From: UBA5072 sp963822145
GTDB lineage: Bacteria > Bacteroidota > Bacteroidia > Bacteroidales > UBA10428
Length of the DNA stretch: 64,000 bases
Reading direction: 5' to 3'
Assembly: GCA_963822145.1 (NCBI GenBank)
Contig: CAWGGG010000001.1
Span: 868,001-932,000, forward strand
Shown: positions 51,242 through 61,497 of the stretch, one piece after another
Layout of the letters: every line of letters begins with the position of its first letter
Position numbering within the stretch: position 1 is the first letter of the stretch
Translations under genes and position numbers: made by a program
The notes under the pieces: model-generated
What the model saw: the letters and a program-made list of their open reading frames with translations, nothing else
Database searches by the model: none
What the model was told of the DNA's origin: nothing

Positions 51242-54200
51242 ATGAGTGAAGAAATTCTCAAAGCGCTGATGCAGCTTTTTGCAATTATTGCAAAACAGGA
51301 TGAAGGTGTGGAATCCACCCAGGTGGAGTATGTCAAAAATTTCCTGCAACAGCAGCTGAACGACGAGGAAGTGAAGGAGTATTTCTCACTTTTCCGCCAA
51401 TACAGCGGTATGGAAGATGCCGGAAATGGTGCGGAAAATGATGAGGAAAAGCATACACGAAAACTTACTTCCGTAAAGGACTCCGTCAGGATCCTGGGAT
51501 TGTGCAAAAAAATCAATAAAACCCTTACCCAAAAACAAAAGGTCGTTGTTCTGGTCAGGTTGTTCGAAATCGTAAATGCCGACCGTAAATTTACTGATCA
51601 GCGTATGCAGATCATCAATACTGTAGCCGAAGTATTTAAGGTGGACAAGGATGAGTTCACCAGTATCGAATCCTTTGTCATCCGGAATGAGATTGAACAG
51701 CTGGATTACAGCAACATCCTGGTCATCAATGATACACCTGACGGCTTGCAGTTTGCCAAAAAAATTCTGACCAAACACCTCCAGTCCAATATTTTCCTGC
51801 TGAAAATCAACAGTGTTGAACTGTACTTTTTGAAATACACCGGATCTGAAGATTTGTTCCTGAACGGATTGCCCATCCGTAATGATCGGATTTACCTGTT
51901 TGCGAACGGAAGTACGGTGAAATTGCCTAAATCTGCCCCGGTTTATTACAGCGATGTGGTGGCTCACTTCATGGCCGATTCCGTCAGCAGCCAGATTTCA
52001 TACATTGCACGGAACCTTGATTATAAATTCCCCAACGGTAACATTGGTATTAAGGATATAAGTTTCTCGGAAACACATGGCCGCCTGATCGGCATCATGG
52101 GATCGAGCGGAGCCGGTAAAACCACGCTTCTCAACATGCTTTGCGGTGTTGAATCACCCTCGGCAGGTGAGGTCCTGATCAACGGTATTAATCTTCACAA
52201 GAACAGGGAAAAGCTCGAAGGGGTTATCGGTCTGGTACCTCAGGATGACCTCCTTATCGAAGAACTTACCGTTTATCAGAATCTCTACTATAATGCGAAA
52301 CTTTGCTTCAAGGATAAAAGCGATGAGGAACTGGACGCACTGGTAATCAAAACCCTGCAGAACCTCGGGCTTTACGACCGCAAAGACCTGAAGGTAGGCT
52401 CTCCCCTGAAAAAAACCATCAGCGGGGGACAGCGAAAAAGACTGAATATTGCCCTCGAACTGATCCGGGAACCTTCCATCCTCTTTGTTGATGAGCCTAC
52501 TTCCGGCCTCTCATCCCGTGATTCTGAGAATGTTATGGACCTGCTCCGCGAGCTTGCCCTGAAAGGCAAACTCATCTTTGTGGTAATCCACCAGCCATCT
52601 TCGGAAATCTACAAGATGTTCGACAAAATGATCATCCTGGATACAGGCGGTCATATGATCTATTACGGCAATCCGGTGGAAGCGGTTATGTATTTCAAAC
52701 GCCTCGACGCCCAGATCAACAGCGAAGCAGGAGAATGTTCCACCTGTGGCAATGTGAATCCTGAACTGATCTTCAATATTATCGAAGCCAAAGTGGTGGA
52801 TGAGTTCGGCAATTATACAGATGCCCGCAAAGTCACACCCCAGCAGTGGGAAGAACATTACCTGCAATTAATCACCTACACCGAACTGAAATCCGGGGAT
52901 GACAATCCTCCGAAAAATCTTAAAATACCGGGTTGGTTCGAGCAACTGAGGATCTATACCATACGTGATTTTCTTTCCAAGATCAGCAATAAGCAATACG
53001 TTGCCCTCAGCCTTCTCGAAGCTCCCTTGCTGGGCTTTATTCTGTCTTCGATTATCCGGTACATCGAGGATCCTGATTCGGGTAAGTATATTTTCCGGGT
53101 TAACGAGAATATTCCTGTTTTCATTTTCATGGCATTGATTGTAGCGCTCTTCCTGGGACTTACCATCAGTGCGGAAGAAATTTTCCGCGACCGGAAAATC
53201 CTCAAACGCGAAAGATTTCTTAACCTCAGCCGCTCCAGTTACCTGGTTTCCAAGATCTTGATCCTGTTTGCCATATCTGCCATACAGGCATTCCTTTTCG
53301 TTGTGGTAGCCAACCGGTTTCTGGGAATACGTGATATGGGATTCTCCTACTGGTTTGCCTTATTCTCCACGGCGGCCTTTGCCAATATGCTGGGTCTGAA
53401 TATCTCAGCCTCCTTTAATTCAGCGGTTACCATCTATATCCTGATCCCGCTCGTCATGATCCCGATGATGATCCTCAGCGGGGCCATGTTCAGTTTCGAC
53501 AAGCTGAACCGTTATGTGAGCCGGGTGGATAAGGTACCCGTTGTAGCCGAGTTCATGGTCACCAAATGGTCTTACGAAGCCCTGATGGTGCATCAGTACA
53601 AGGATAATAACTTCATGAAGAATAAGCTTTATGCCATTGAAAAGGAAGAAAGCCAGAGCGACTTTAAAAAGGTTTACTGGCTGCCGGAGCTTTACGAAAG
53701 ACTGGAACGTATAAAAAACGAAGTTGATAATATTCGTACCGTAAACATGTCTGCCAGCGATTTGCAGGTAATTACCAATGAGATAATTAAGGAATCTGCC
53801 GCCAATAAAGACATTCCTGCATTTGAATATACAGCAGAACTTGTCCCGGGCAGATTCACCCGTGAGACCGTGGACAGGGTTTATGCTTACTTGTCGGTAC
53901 TGGACAAGTATTATGGTGACAAATTTCAACGAATCAGCCGCCAGAAAGAAAATTACTTCAATTTTTACCTCGACAGGGATCCCGATGCATACAACCTGCT
54001 GCGGGACCGCTACCACAATGAGGGCGTTTCCGATATTGTGCGAAAAGTATATGAAAAAAACAAGATCCTGGAATACGACCATCAACTGGTGCAGCATTAC
54101 GATCCCATCTACCAGGATCCTTACGTTGGCGGCCTCTGGACACTCCGCACCCATTTCTATTCGCCGGTGAAACCCTTTATGGGAAAGACTTACGACACCT

Positions 54201-54316
54201 TCTGGTACAACATGATCGTCATCTGGATCCTGACCATTTTGCTATACCTGGCGCTATATTATGAGTGGCTGAAGAAACTTATTGACCTGTCCCAACGTTT
54301 TAATAAGAAAAGTTGA
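51242..54316 (+). CDS. ABCG-like ABC transporter with N-terminal TerB-like and FHA-like regions
   Basis: 1024 residues. Residues ~1-150 are helical and TerB-like (LMQLFAIIAKQDEGVESTQVEY); ~160-250 is a beta region that may be FHA-like. The ATPase (about 255-480) has Walker A GSSGAGKTTLL, signature TISGGQRKRLNIA, Walker B ILFVDEPTSGL and the switch His in FVVIHQPSSE. A half-size ABC2 membrane domain follows with helices near 595-760, a long soluble insert, and a last TM near 985. The nucleotide-binding and membrane domains in one chain are ABCG-like. It sits at the end of the SiaB/SiaC block, possibly its output; the substrate is unknown. Confidence 0.85.
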   Translation: MSEEILKALMQLFAIIAKQDEGVESTQVEYVKNFLQQQLNDEEVKEYFSLFRQYSGMEDAGNGAENDEEKHTRKLTSVKDSVRILGLCKKINKTLTQKQKVVVLVRLFEIVNADRKFTDQRMQIINTVAEVFKVDKDEFTSIESFVIRNEIEQLDYSNILVINDTPDGLQFAKKILTKHLQSNIFLLKINSVELYFLKYTGSEDLFLNGLPIRNDRIYLFANGSTVKLPKSAPVYYSDVVAHFMADSVSSQISYIARNLDYKFPNGNIGIKDISFSETHGRLIGIMGSSGAGKTTLLNMLCGVESPSAGEVLINGINLHKNREKLEGVIGLVPQDDLLIEELTVYQNLYYNAKLCFKDKSDEELDALVIKTLQNLGLYDRKDLKVGSPLKKTISGGQRKRLNIALELIREPSILFVDEPTSGLSSRDSENVMDLLRELALKGKLIFVVIHQPSSEIYKMFDKMIILDTGGHMIYYGNPVEAVMYFKRLDAQINSEAGECSTCGNVNPELIFNIIEAKVVDEFGNYTDARKVTPQQWEEHYLQLITYTELKSGDDNPPKNLKIPGWFEQLRIYTIRDFLSKISNKQYVALSLLEAPLLGFILSSIIRYIEDPDSGKYIFRVNENIPVFIFMALIVALFLGLTISAEEIFRDRKILKRERFLNLSRSSYLVSKILILFAISAIQAFLFVVVANRFLGIRDMGFSYWFALFSTAAFANMLGLNISASFNSAVTIYILIPLVMIPMMILSGAMFSFDKLNRYVSRVDKVPVVAEFMVTKWSYEALMVHQYKDNNFMKNKLYAIEKEESQSDFKKVYWLPELYERLERIKNEVDNIRTVNMSASDLQVITNEIIKESAANKDIPAFEYTAELVPGRFTRETVDRVYAYLSVLDKYYGDKFQRISRQKENYFNFYLDRDPDAYNLLRDRYHNEGVSDIVRKVYEKNKILEYDHQLVQHYDPIYQDPYVGGLWTLRTHFYSPVKPFMGKTYDTFWYNMIVIWILTILLYLALYYEWLKKLIDLSQRFNKKS

Positions 54317-54356
54317 ATATGACTCAAATATTGTTTTAATTCATTTAATCAATCGT

Positions 54357-54364
54357 TATTTTTG
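54357..54364 (+). promoter_or_regulatory. -7 box TATTTTTG of the exported-protein pair
   Basis: A perfect TAnnTTTG box with a TTGTTTT stretch at 54331-54337 as the likely -33 region. It places transcription start near 54370 and supports the ATG at 54389 over the TTG at 54362. Confidence 0.55.
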
Positions 54365-54388
54365 TTGAACATTATCAATCCAAGGATT

Positions 54389-55291
54389 ATGCCCAAAATA
54401 ATAGTTTATCTTTTTATACTGCTGGCCGTTGCAGCAGGTTCCTGCAAATCAGGCGGACAAGGTAAGGATGCCGGTGCTGAGATTCCTGATTCTGTTCTCA
54501 ATGAGGGAATAGAAATCTCGGAAGAGGTGATGCAGGATATTGTGCAGAACATTTCCTCTCCGGTTGAAATGGCAGCCATGATCAAGGATCTTGGAGTACC
54601 CTATTCCAACAGATATATCTCTCCGACCGACCGGGTGGGAAACCTGACCACCAGTTTTCAGCAGGCGCTGAATCTCGGTATTTACGCTGCTGACCTGGGT
54701 TATCTGAACATGTACAACAAAACATCAGCCGTGATTGACTATCTGACAGCGATTAAAACCCTGTCCGATGCCATCAAAGTCGGGCAGTTTTTTGATTTTA
54801 CCACCCTGAAAAGACTGGCCACCAACAGCAAAAACCTGGATTCACTGATGTATATCTCCGTCCACAGTTTCAACCAAATGGACAAATACCTCCATTCAAA
54901 CAACCGTACCAACCTCAGTGCCCTTATGGTTACCGGTGTATGGATCGAAGGTCTATATCTGGGTACACAGGTATACAAGACTACACCCAATCAACAGCTT
55001 GCTGAACGTATCGGGGAACAGAAACTCACCCTCGATCAACTCATGCTGATCCTGGAGAAGTACCAGCGGGACAAGCAATATACCAGGCTGCTGGAAGATC
55101 TTCAGTTGTTGAAAGATCTTTTTAAAACCGTGAATATCCGTATTGAAAAGGGTGAGCCCCAGATGATTGAGGAAAATGGTATGCTTACTATTGTTCAGAA
55201 TGATAAAAGTATTGTTGAAATAACCCCTGAATTGCTGACCCGTATTATTGCCACTACCGAACAAGTTCGTAACAGGTTAATAAGCTTATAA
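54389..55291 (+). CDS. Lipoprotein of unknown function, helical
   Basis: 300 residues from the ATG at 54389. The signal peptide ends in a lipobox (LLAVAAGSC). The mature part is almost entirely helical (VMQDIVQNISSPVEMAAMIKDLG, LNLGIYAADLGYLNMYNK, IKTLSDAIKVGQFFDF). I do not recognise a characterised family, although the sequence has the look of a conserved Bacteroidota protein. The following exported protein starts two bases after its stop, so the two are an operon. Confidence 0.7.
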   Translation: MPKIIVYLFILLAVAAGSCKSGGQGKDAGAEIPDSVLNEGIEISEEVMQDIVQNISSPVEMAAMIKDLGVPYSNRYISPTDRVGNLTTSFQQALNLGIYAADLGYLNMYNKTSAVIDYLTAIKTLSDAIKVGQFFDFTTLKRLATNSKNLDSLMYISVHSFNQMDKYLHSNNRTNLSALMVTGVWIEGLYLGTQVYKTTPNQQLAERIGEQKLTLDQLMLILEKYQRDKQYTRLLEDLQLLKDLFKTVNIRIEKGEPQMIEENGMLTIVQNDKSIVEITPELLTRIIATTEQVRNRLISL

Positions 55292-55293
55292 TT

Positions 55294-55734
55294 ATGAAGA
55301 AATTCCTCCTCATATTGGCTTTATTGGCATTCGCTTATCCTGAATTCATTCAGGCACAGGACGTTTCACAATTAACAGCCCAATGTGCAGCAAATGCAGG
55401 CGATGTTATGTACTTAAAGGATTTTGTTGTTAAACTCGATCAGGGCACACCGGGCGGAGCCCCTCCGACAGCAAGATTTGCGCTTCTTCTCAGTAAAGGG
55501 ATTGTTTACCGCTTTTCCATTTGTTCTGCTCCGAACTCCGAAGGTGAGGCCGTACTCCAGTTATTTGATATGAACACCTTATTGGGCAGTACTTTTATCA
55601 GTGCAACCGGCAAGGATTTCCCTTTCTTCGATTTTAAATGCCAGAAAACCGGCGTCTATCATGTTTTTATTTCCTTCAAGGAAGGCAAAGCCGGAGAAGG
55701 CGTGGGCATCATGTCCTATGTTAAGAAGCTCTGA
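55294..55734 (+). CDS. Small exported protein of unknown function
   Basis: 146 residues with a signal peptide (MKKFLLILALLAFAYPEFIQAQ). The mature ~124 residues are predicted all-beta (ARFALLLSKGIVYRFSICS, GVYHVFISFKEGKAGEGVGI), reminiscent of pre-peptidase C-terminal type domains, but this is only a resemblance. It is coupled with the lipoprotein gene two bases upstream. Confidence 0.7.
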   Translation: MKKFLLILALLAFAYPEFIQAQDVSQLTAQCAANAGDVMYLKDFVVKLDQGTPGGAPPTARFALLLSKGIVYRFSICSAPNSEGEAVLQLFDMNTLLGSTFISATGKDFPFFDFKCQKTGVYHVFISFKEGKAGEGVGIMSYVKKL

Positions 55735-55757
55735 CACTAACCGTTCATGTAATAGAG

Positions 55758-55793
55758 AACCGGAACACTATGGTGCTGCCGGTTTTTTATTTT
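55758..55793 (+). terminator. Intrinsic terminator after the exported-protein pair
   Basis: Arms AACCGG (55758-55763) and CCGGTT (55779-55784), extended by CAC/GTG, are followed by TTTTTTATTTT. The tail overlaps the stop codon of the convergent DUF6427 gene. Confidence 0.8.
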
Positions 55794-56763
55794 AAAATCT
55801 TTGCCAGAGGAGCAGCAGCAGGAGCAACAGGAATAATATTTCGTTTACCCAGTTACGCCTGCATTTCACAAAATAGTGGCTGAAAAGATAGGCCAGGGGT
55901 ATCGCTGTAAAAAAGATCATTCCCATGCCCCATCCGGGAACAATCAGATAAATCACAACCGAAAGCAGAAAGAACTCAAGAAATACCAGGAAGAACTTCC
56001 GGGCATGGATCTTCATACTGTCAATGGCGCCCATCATGAAAATGCTGCCGATGATTAGCATTACGGCCACATACGACAAGTTAACTATCTCTTTTATACT
56101 GAAATGATGTTCTGCCTTTTGCCAGGATGCTGAGATATCGTGAAGATAATCTGCAAATGGTAAATCAATAAGATAATACACCGATGCCAGAAAGAGGTAT
56201 GGAAGTGCCAGCCCGATTAAAGTAAACGTCCATTCACGCCAGATAAAGGGTCTCAGGATGATCAATGCAGCCAGTAGAAAAAGAAAGAATATAACCGCAG
56301 GGAAGTAAAACAGGCTTGCCATTGACACCAAAAGCCCTGCATCGAGAAAATTAAGGGATACTCCTTCTGACTTATACGTGCTCAGGATCCTGAACAACAA
56401 AAGAATCAGCAGCGATGATGCTATCAGCTGCGGAGTAAGCTGATGCAGACTGGTGATGCTGATGACCAGTATGGAATAGAAAAAAGCAGGCAACTGGGTT
56501 CTGCCCGGAATAAAAATATGGTTGGTATTGAGTTGGATCAGTAAATATCCGTTGATAATGATCAGAACCAAAGCAAGCAGGGAGGATAAAAAACTGAAAT
56601 CCCGGTTAAAGGCAAGTACCAGCCTCCCCAGCGGAACACCGGAGACTTCAGGATGCTGAAAATAGCCGGATGAAAAGAAAGATGGGATCCAGTATACCAG
56701 AGGGAAAAGTGAAATGAACCATACCAAACTGATCCTGTTGCTGTTGAAATACTTTAATACCAT
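55792..56763 (-). CDS. DUF6427 integral membrane protein
   Basis: 323 residues with about ten membrane helices. Family-typical segments are FNSNRISLVWFISLFPLVYW and FYFPAVIFFLFLLAALIILRPFIWREW. It is a Bacteroidota membrane protein without an assigned function. It is downstream of trxA on the same strand, 21 bases apart, and may be co-transcribed. Confidence 0.82.
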   Translation of the reverse strand: MVLKYFNSNRISLVWFISLFPLVYWIPSFFSSGYFQHPEVSGVPLGRLVLAFNRDFSFLSSLLALVLIIINGYLLIQLNTNHIFIPGRTQLPAFFYSILVISITSLHQLTPQLIASSLLILLLFRILSTYKSEGVSLNFLDAGLLVSMASLFYFPAVIFFLFLLAALIILRPFIWREWTFTLIGLALPYLFLASVYYLIDLPFADYLHDISASWQKAEHHFSIKEIVNLSYVAVMLIIGSIFMMGAIDSMKIHARKFFLVFLEFFLLSVVIYLIVPGWGMGMIFFTAIPLAYLFSHYFVKCRRNWVNEILFLLLLLLLLWQRF

Positions 56764-56784
56764 ATTCAGGTTCCTGTAACCCGG

Positions 56785-57102
56785 TTACAAGAGAGCTTCA
56801 ACCTTACTTACCAGCACGCTCTTGGGTACAGCCCCAACCTGTTTGTCGGCAACCTGTCCGTTTTTGAAAAAGAGGATGGTTGGTATATTCCTGATTCCGT
56901 AAGTGAATGAAACTTCAGGATTTGCATCTACGTCGAGTTTGCCGACAATTACCTTATCATGATAATCTTCTGCAATTTCATTTACGATGGGACCGATTAC
57001 CCTGCAGGGACCACACCATTCCGCCCAGAAGTCAACCACTACAGGTTTATCCGCCTTGAGAACTATCTCCCCGAAATTTGCGTCAGTAAGAATAACAGCC
57101 AT
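56785..57102 (-). CDS. trxA: Thioredoxin
   Basis: 105 residues from the ATG at 57102 (MAVILTDANF). The active site WCGPC and the cis-proline segment NIPTILFF are intact, and VDFWAEWCGPCR is canonical. It is a general cytosolic disulfide reductant. It has its own strong promoter inside the 3' flank of dnaE. Confidence 0.95.
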   Translation of the reverse strand: MAVILTDANFGEIVLKADKPVVVDFWAEWCGPCRVIGPIVNEIAEDYHDKVIVGKLDVDANPEVSFTYGIRNIPTILFFKNGQVADKQVGAVPKSVLVSKVEALL

Positions 57103-57148
57103 GTTTGTCACATTTAAAGTATGAATACTATGTTTTTCGTTTTGCCTG

Positions 57149-57178
57149 CAAAGTTACAAAACTGCCCATGATCAGCAA
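57149..57178 (-). promoter_or_regulatory. Promoter of trxA
   Basis: On the minus strand TTG (57176-57178), exactly 19 bases, then TAACTTTG (57149-57156). This is one of the best matches in the window to the Bacteroidota consensus. Transcription start would be near 57143, 40 bases before the start codon. Confidence 0.75.
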
Positions 57179-57185
57179 GCAGTAA

Positions 57186-60100
57186 TCAAAACAGTTTAAA
57201 TTCAATTTCGTGGTTGGTTTTTAAAAAATCAATCAGCTCATCCGTCAGTGCAATGTGTTGTGAACGGCTGAACATATCCACGCTGATGTTCTCACCGGGA
57301 TCGTATATCAGAACCTTCAGGCTGGTTGTACCGGAACGCTTCACAGTATGCTCGGTAAATTCATCCACAAAAGATTCTGTGATGATGTCCACCGGAAGTT
57401 TAATCTGGATATTTTTAACCAATTCCTCCCTTACCGAGCTGAGCAGGTAGATATTTTTGATTTTGAGTTCAAGCTCAGGCGCACTTTTCCAGGTATTCTC
57501 AGAAATCTGCCCCCTGATCAGCAAGGAATAGCCTTCGTACATGTATTTTCTGAAATTCTCATAATCCTTATTGAACAATGTTACAGATAGCGTATCCGAA
57601 TAATCCTCCATCGTAAAAGACCCATAGGGTTTGCCGTTCTTTGTGGTGGCATGCCTCACGGTAGTGATCATGCCTGCAATGGATACATCTTTACCCCGGA
57701 GTAATTCCAGGTTCCTCATTTCGGCCAGCGTTGTGCTGCAGAACTGGTCGATTTCGAGTGTGAAATTATCCAGCGGGTGCGAAGAAAGATAAATGCCAAT
57801 AACTTCCTTTTCCTTATTGAGTTTGACCAATGGAGGCCATTCGACCGATTTGCCTGGTCTGGGCTTCAGTACTTCGATGGCATTGGCATTCCCAAAAAGT
57901 GTGGGGACATGGTTGGATTTGCTTTGCATCCTGTTGCCATAACGGATAAGTTGCTCTATGAAACCTACTCCTGTCTCATCGGTATCAAAAAACTGATGCC
58001 GCTGGTAATCCCTGAAACTGTCAAAGCCGCCTGCCATAGCGAGGGCTTCGAGACATCGCTTATTTACAGTGGTCAGGTTCACCCTTTCAGCCAGGTCAAA
58101 AATGTCCCTGAACAATCCCCCTTGATTCCTGATCTCAATGATATGTTCAACGGCAGATTCACCCACTCCCTTGATGGCTGCCAGGCCAAACCGGATATGA
58201 CCCTCTGCATTAACCGTAAAGCGGGCCATGCTCTCATTTATGTCGGGCACCAAAACCCGGATACCCATACGCCGGCATTCATCCATAAAAAAACCGACTT
58301 TCTTGAGATCATTCAGGTTCCTGCTTAAAACAGCCGCCATGAATTCCGCCGGGTAATGCGCTTTCAGATATGCAGTGTGGTAGGATATTAAGGCATAACA
58401 AGTGGAATGCGACTTGTTGAAAGCATAATGGGCAAAGGATTCCCAGTCCTTCCAGATTTTTCCCACAATCTTAGGGTCGTGCCCATTGCGTATGCAACCC
58501 TCTTCAAACTTGACCCGCAATTCATTCATCATGGAAACGATCTTCTTCCCCATGGCTTTGCGCAGGGTGTCGGCCATGCCCTTGGTAAACCCGGCAAGGA
58601 GCTGCGACAAAAGCATCACCTGCTCCTGGTATACTGTAATACCATAAGTATCCTTCAGATATGCCTCCATATCGGGAATGTCGTAAACGATCTCTTCCTT
58701 CCCGTGCTTCCGGTTCACATAACTCGGGATGTATTCCATGGGACCGGGCCTGTAGAGGGCATTCATAGCAATGAGATCCTCAAACCTGTTTGGCTTCAGC
58801 GCTTTGAGGTATTTTTTCATCCCCTCCGATTCAAACTGGAAAAGACCGGTGGTCTCACCGCGACTGTACAATTCATAAGTTTTGATGTCGTCGAGGGGTA
58901 AATGGTCCATGTCAATTTCAATCTTCCTTGACAACTTCACATTTTCCAGGGTATCTTTAATGATCGACAGGGTCTTCAGACCCAGGAAGTCCATCTTGAG
59001 CATGCCGACTGACTCAATATGCGCTCCTTCAAACTGGGTGACATTCAGTTCGGCATCCTTATTCCGGCAGATGGGAATGTACTCTTCCAGATTGTCTTTA
59101 CCGATGATAATGCCGCAGGCATGAACTCCTGTTTGTCTGACCGATCCTTCCAGCACTTCAGCATACTTGAGCGTGCTGGCTATCAGTGTATTATCAGATT
59201 TCTTTTCGGCCAACAAGGCTGGGACTTTTTCATAGGCATCTTTAAAACTTGTTCCCGGTGTATCCGGCACCAGTTTGGCCAAGCGATCAGCCTCGGAAAG
59301 CTGCAGTTTTTGCACCCGGGCGACATCACGGATAGCCATTTTCGGGGCCATGGTGCCAAACGTTATTACGTGTGCCACCCGTTCTTTCCCGTATTGCCTG
59401 ACTACATACTGCAACACCTTTTCACGTCCGTCCTCATCGAAATCAATGTCAATATCCGGCAGTGAAACCCGGTCAGGATTCAGAAAACGTTCAAACAGCA
59501 AGTCATATTTTATAGGATCAATATCGGTAATTCTCAGACAGTAGGCTACCACAGAACCGGCGGCAGATCCCCTTCCCGGGCCAACAGAAACCCCCATTTC
59601 CCGGGCGGCCCTGATAACATCCCAAACGATGAGGAAGTACCCCGGGAATCCCATTTTATGAATGGTCTCCAGTTCAAATTCAATGCGGTCCCGCACCATT
59701 TCATCCATTTTGGGATATCGTTTTGCGGCCCCATCATAGGTCAGCGAACGCAGGTATTCCTGAGCATCGGCAAAACCTTCCGGAATAGGAAAATCCGGCA
59801 TGATCGGATCGCTGTTAAGCTCATACATCTCCACTTTCGAAGCAATCTCGCTGGTGTTGGCAATGGCTTCAGGAACATCAGCAAACAGACGCTTCATTTC
59901 ATCCTGAGTTTTCAGCCATTCCTGCCTGGTATAGCGCAACCGGTTGGGATCATCCACATCCTTGCCGGTGCTGATGCACAACAACCGGTCGTGTGCCGGG
60001 GCATCTTCCTCGCTGATGAAATGAACATCGTTGGTGGCAATACATTTAATTCCGTGCGCTGCTGCCAGCTCCATGAGCTGCTTGTTGACAAAAACCTGGT

Positions 60101-61406
60101 TCTCATAAACCTCACGGTCAATCTGCGGATCACCTGACGGGTGTCGCTGCAGTTCCAGGTAAAAATCATTGCCGAAAATACCCTGGTATTCCAGTAAAGC
60201 TTTTTTAGCGGATTCTATTCCTTCATGCCTCAGCAACCAGGGAATTTCACCATGCAAACAGGCCGATGATGCTATAAGGCCCTCCCGGTATTGCTGCAAC
60301 AATTCTTTATCCACCCGGGGTCTGTAATAAAAACCTTCGGTCCATCCATAGGAAACCAGTTTGATCAGGTTTTTGTACCCCTGTTTGTTCCGTGCCAGCA
60401 GCACCAAGTGAAACCCGCCCCCATCCTGCTTATCGGATTTCTCATGACGTGAGCGACGTGCCACATATACCTCACAGCCCAATATGGGCTTTATACCCTG
60501 CCTTTTAGCTTCATTATGAAATTCCTTAGCCCCGAACATATTTCCATGATCGGTAATGGCAAGGGCTTCCATATTGTCGCTTTTCACCTTGGCAATTAAG
60601 CTTTTGATTACCGCTGCTCCGTCGAGTATGGAGTACTGGGTGTGTACATGGAGGTGATTAAAGACAAGATGGTCCGCTGCAGGGGTGTCAATGAATGATT
60701 CGGTTATTTTGGTCTCACGGATACTTGTGTCAAAATTCGAACGGATATTGATGGCAAACGGCTGAATGACATCGGGGTTGGCTGATTTGAAATGTGACAG
60801 CTGTTCTTCATTAATTCCAAGTCGCTTTGGGACAATAACTTCGAGGCGTAAAAGCTCAAAAAAGCATCGTGCCGTGGCAGCTACATCGGCTGCGGCATTG
60901 TGTGCCTCACCGAATTTATCGCTGAACAGGCGCTCATACAATTCTGAAAGCGTAGGCCATTTGTATTTCCCCCCTTTCCCTCCGGGTAAAGCACAAAAAT
61001 CGGTGGACTCTTCTTTGGTGCATAACCAGTTGATCTCATGAAGTCTTGAAGGAATGCCTGTCCTGACGAATTCTGCTCCCAGGATACTGAGATCAAAAGA
61101 AACATTGTGCCCTATTACCAGGGACACGCTGCTGAGATCACCGGCATATTCGGCGAGAACCGATTCCAGCTCAAATCCTTCGGCCAGTGCTCTCTCCGTG
61201 GATATGCCATGGACTTTCTCAGCCGCTTGCGGTATGGTGAATCCGGCCGGTCGCACAATATAACTTTTGTTGAACAGTAACCTTCCGGTGCTGTCATGAC
61301 ATTCCCAGGCTAACTGCACCATTCTGGGCCAGTTATCCGTATCGGTTACAGGCGCATTATAATTCAGGGGCAGGCCTGTGGTTTCGGTATCGAAGATCAA
61401 ATACAT
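57186..61406 (-). CDS. dnaE: DNA polymerase III subunit alpha with fused proofreading exonuclease
   Basis: 1406 residues from the ATG at 61406 (MYLIFDTETTG). Residues ~1-190 are a DnaQ-type 3'-5' exonuclease (DTETTG, VIGHNVSFDLS, AHNAAADVAATARCF). A PHP domain follows (HLHVHTQYSILDGAAV), then the polymerase palm with PDIDIDFDEDGREKVLQYVV, the fingers, a helix-hairpin-helix region (NPLYRPGPMEYIPSY-type segment), and a C-terminal OB fold (VSIAGMITTVRHATTKNGKP). It is the main replicative polymerase. The fusion makes it longer than E. coli DnaE (1160). The longer frame to 61442 adds 12 residues before the conserved exonuclease start and is less likely. Confidence 0.95.
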   Translation of the reverse strand: MYLIFDTETTGLPLNYNAPVTDTDNWPRMVQLAWECHDSTGRLLFNKSYIVRPAGFTIPQAAEKVHGISTERALAEGFELESVLAEYAGDLSSVSLVIGHNVSFDLSILGAEFVRTGIPSRLHEINWLCTKEESTDFCALPGGKGGKYKWPTLSELYERLFSDKFGEAHNAAADVAATARCFFELLRLEVIVPKRLGINEEQLSHFKSANPDVIQPFAINIRSNFDTSIRETKITESFIDTPAADHLVFNHLHVHTQYSILDGAAVIKSLIAKVKSDNMEALAITDHGNMFGAKEFHNEAKRQGIKPILGCEVYVARRSRHEKSDKQDGGGFHLVLLARNKQGYKNLIKLVSYGWTEGFYYRPRVDKELLQQYREGLIASSACLHGEIPWLLRHEGIESAKKALLEYQGIFGNDFYLELQRHPSGDPQIDREVYENQVFVNKQLMELAAAHGIKCIATNDVHFISEEDAPAHDRLLCISTGKDVDDPNRLRYTRQEWLKTQDEMKRLFADVPEAIANTSEIASKVEMYELNSDPIMPDFPIPEGFADAQEYLRSLTYDGAAKRYPKMDEMVRDRIEFELETIHKMGFPGYFLIVWDVIRAAREMGVSVGPGRGSAAGSVVAYCLRITDIDPIKYDLLFERFLNPDRVSLPDIDIDFDEDGREKVLQYVVRQYGKERVAHVITFGTMAPKMAIRDVARVQKLQLSEADRLAKLVPDTPGTSFKDAYEKVPALLAEKKSDNTLIASTLKYAEVLEGSVRQTGVHACGIIIGKDNLEEYIPICRNKDAELNVTQFEGAHIESVGMLKMDFLGLKTLSIIKDTLENVKLSRKIEIDMDHLPLDDIKTYELYSRGETTGLFQFESEGMKKYLKALKPNRFEDLIAMNALYRPGPMEYIPSYVNRKHGKEEIVYDIPDMEAYLKDTYGITVYQEQVMLLSQLLAGFTKGMADTLRKAMGKKIVSMMNELRVKFEEGCIRNGHDPKIVGKIWKDWESFAHYAFNKSHSTCYALISYHTAYLKAHYPAEFMAAVLSRNLNDLKKVGFFMDECRRMGIRVLVPDINESMARFTVNAEGHIRFGLAAIKGVGESAVEHIIEIRNQGGLFRDIFDLAERVNLTTVNKRCLEALAMAGGFDSFRDYQRHQFFDTDETGVGFIEQLIRYGNRMQSKSNHVPTLFGNANAIEVLKPRPGKSVEWPPLVKLNKEKEVIGIYLSSHPLDNFTLEIDQFCSTTLAEMRNLELLRGKDVSIAGMITTVRHATTKNGKPYGSFTMEDYSDTLSVTLFNKDYENFRKYMYEGYSLLIRGQISENTWKSAPELELKIKNIYLLSSVREELVKNIQIKLPVDIITESFVDEFTEHTVKRSGTTSLKVLIYDPGENISVDMFSRSQHIALTDELIDFLKTNHEIEFKLF

Positions 61407-61497
61407 GAAGTAAAAATACGGCAGATTGCCGCACTTTTCCACGTGTGTTAATAAAAATGGATAATTACGTAAACAGTCCTTGTTTTAAAAGGCAAGC

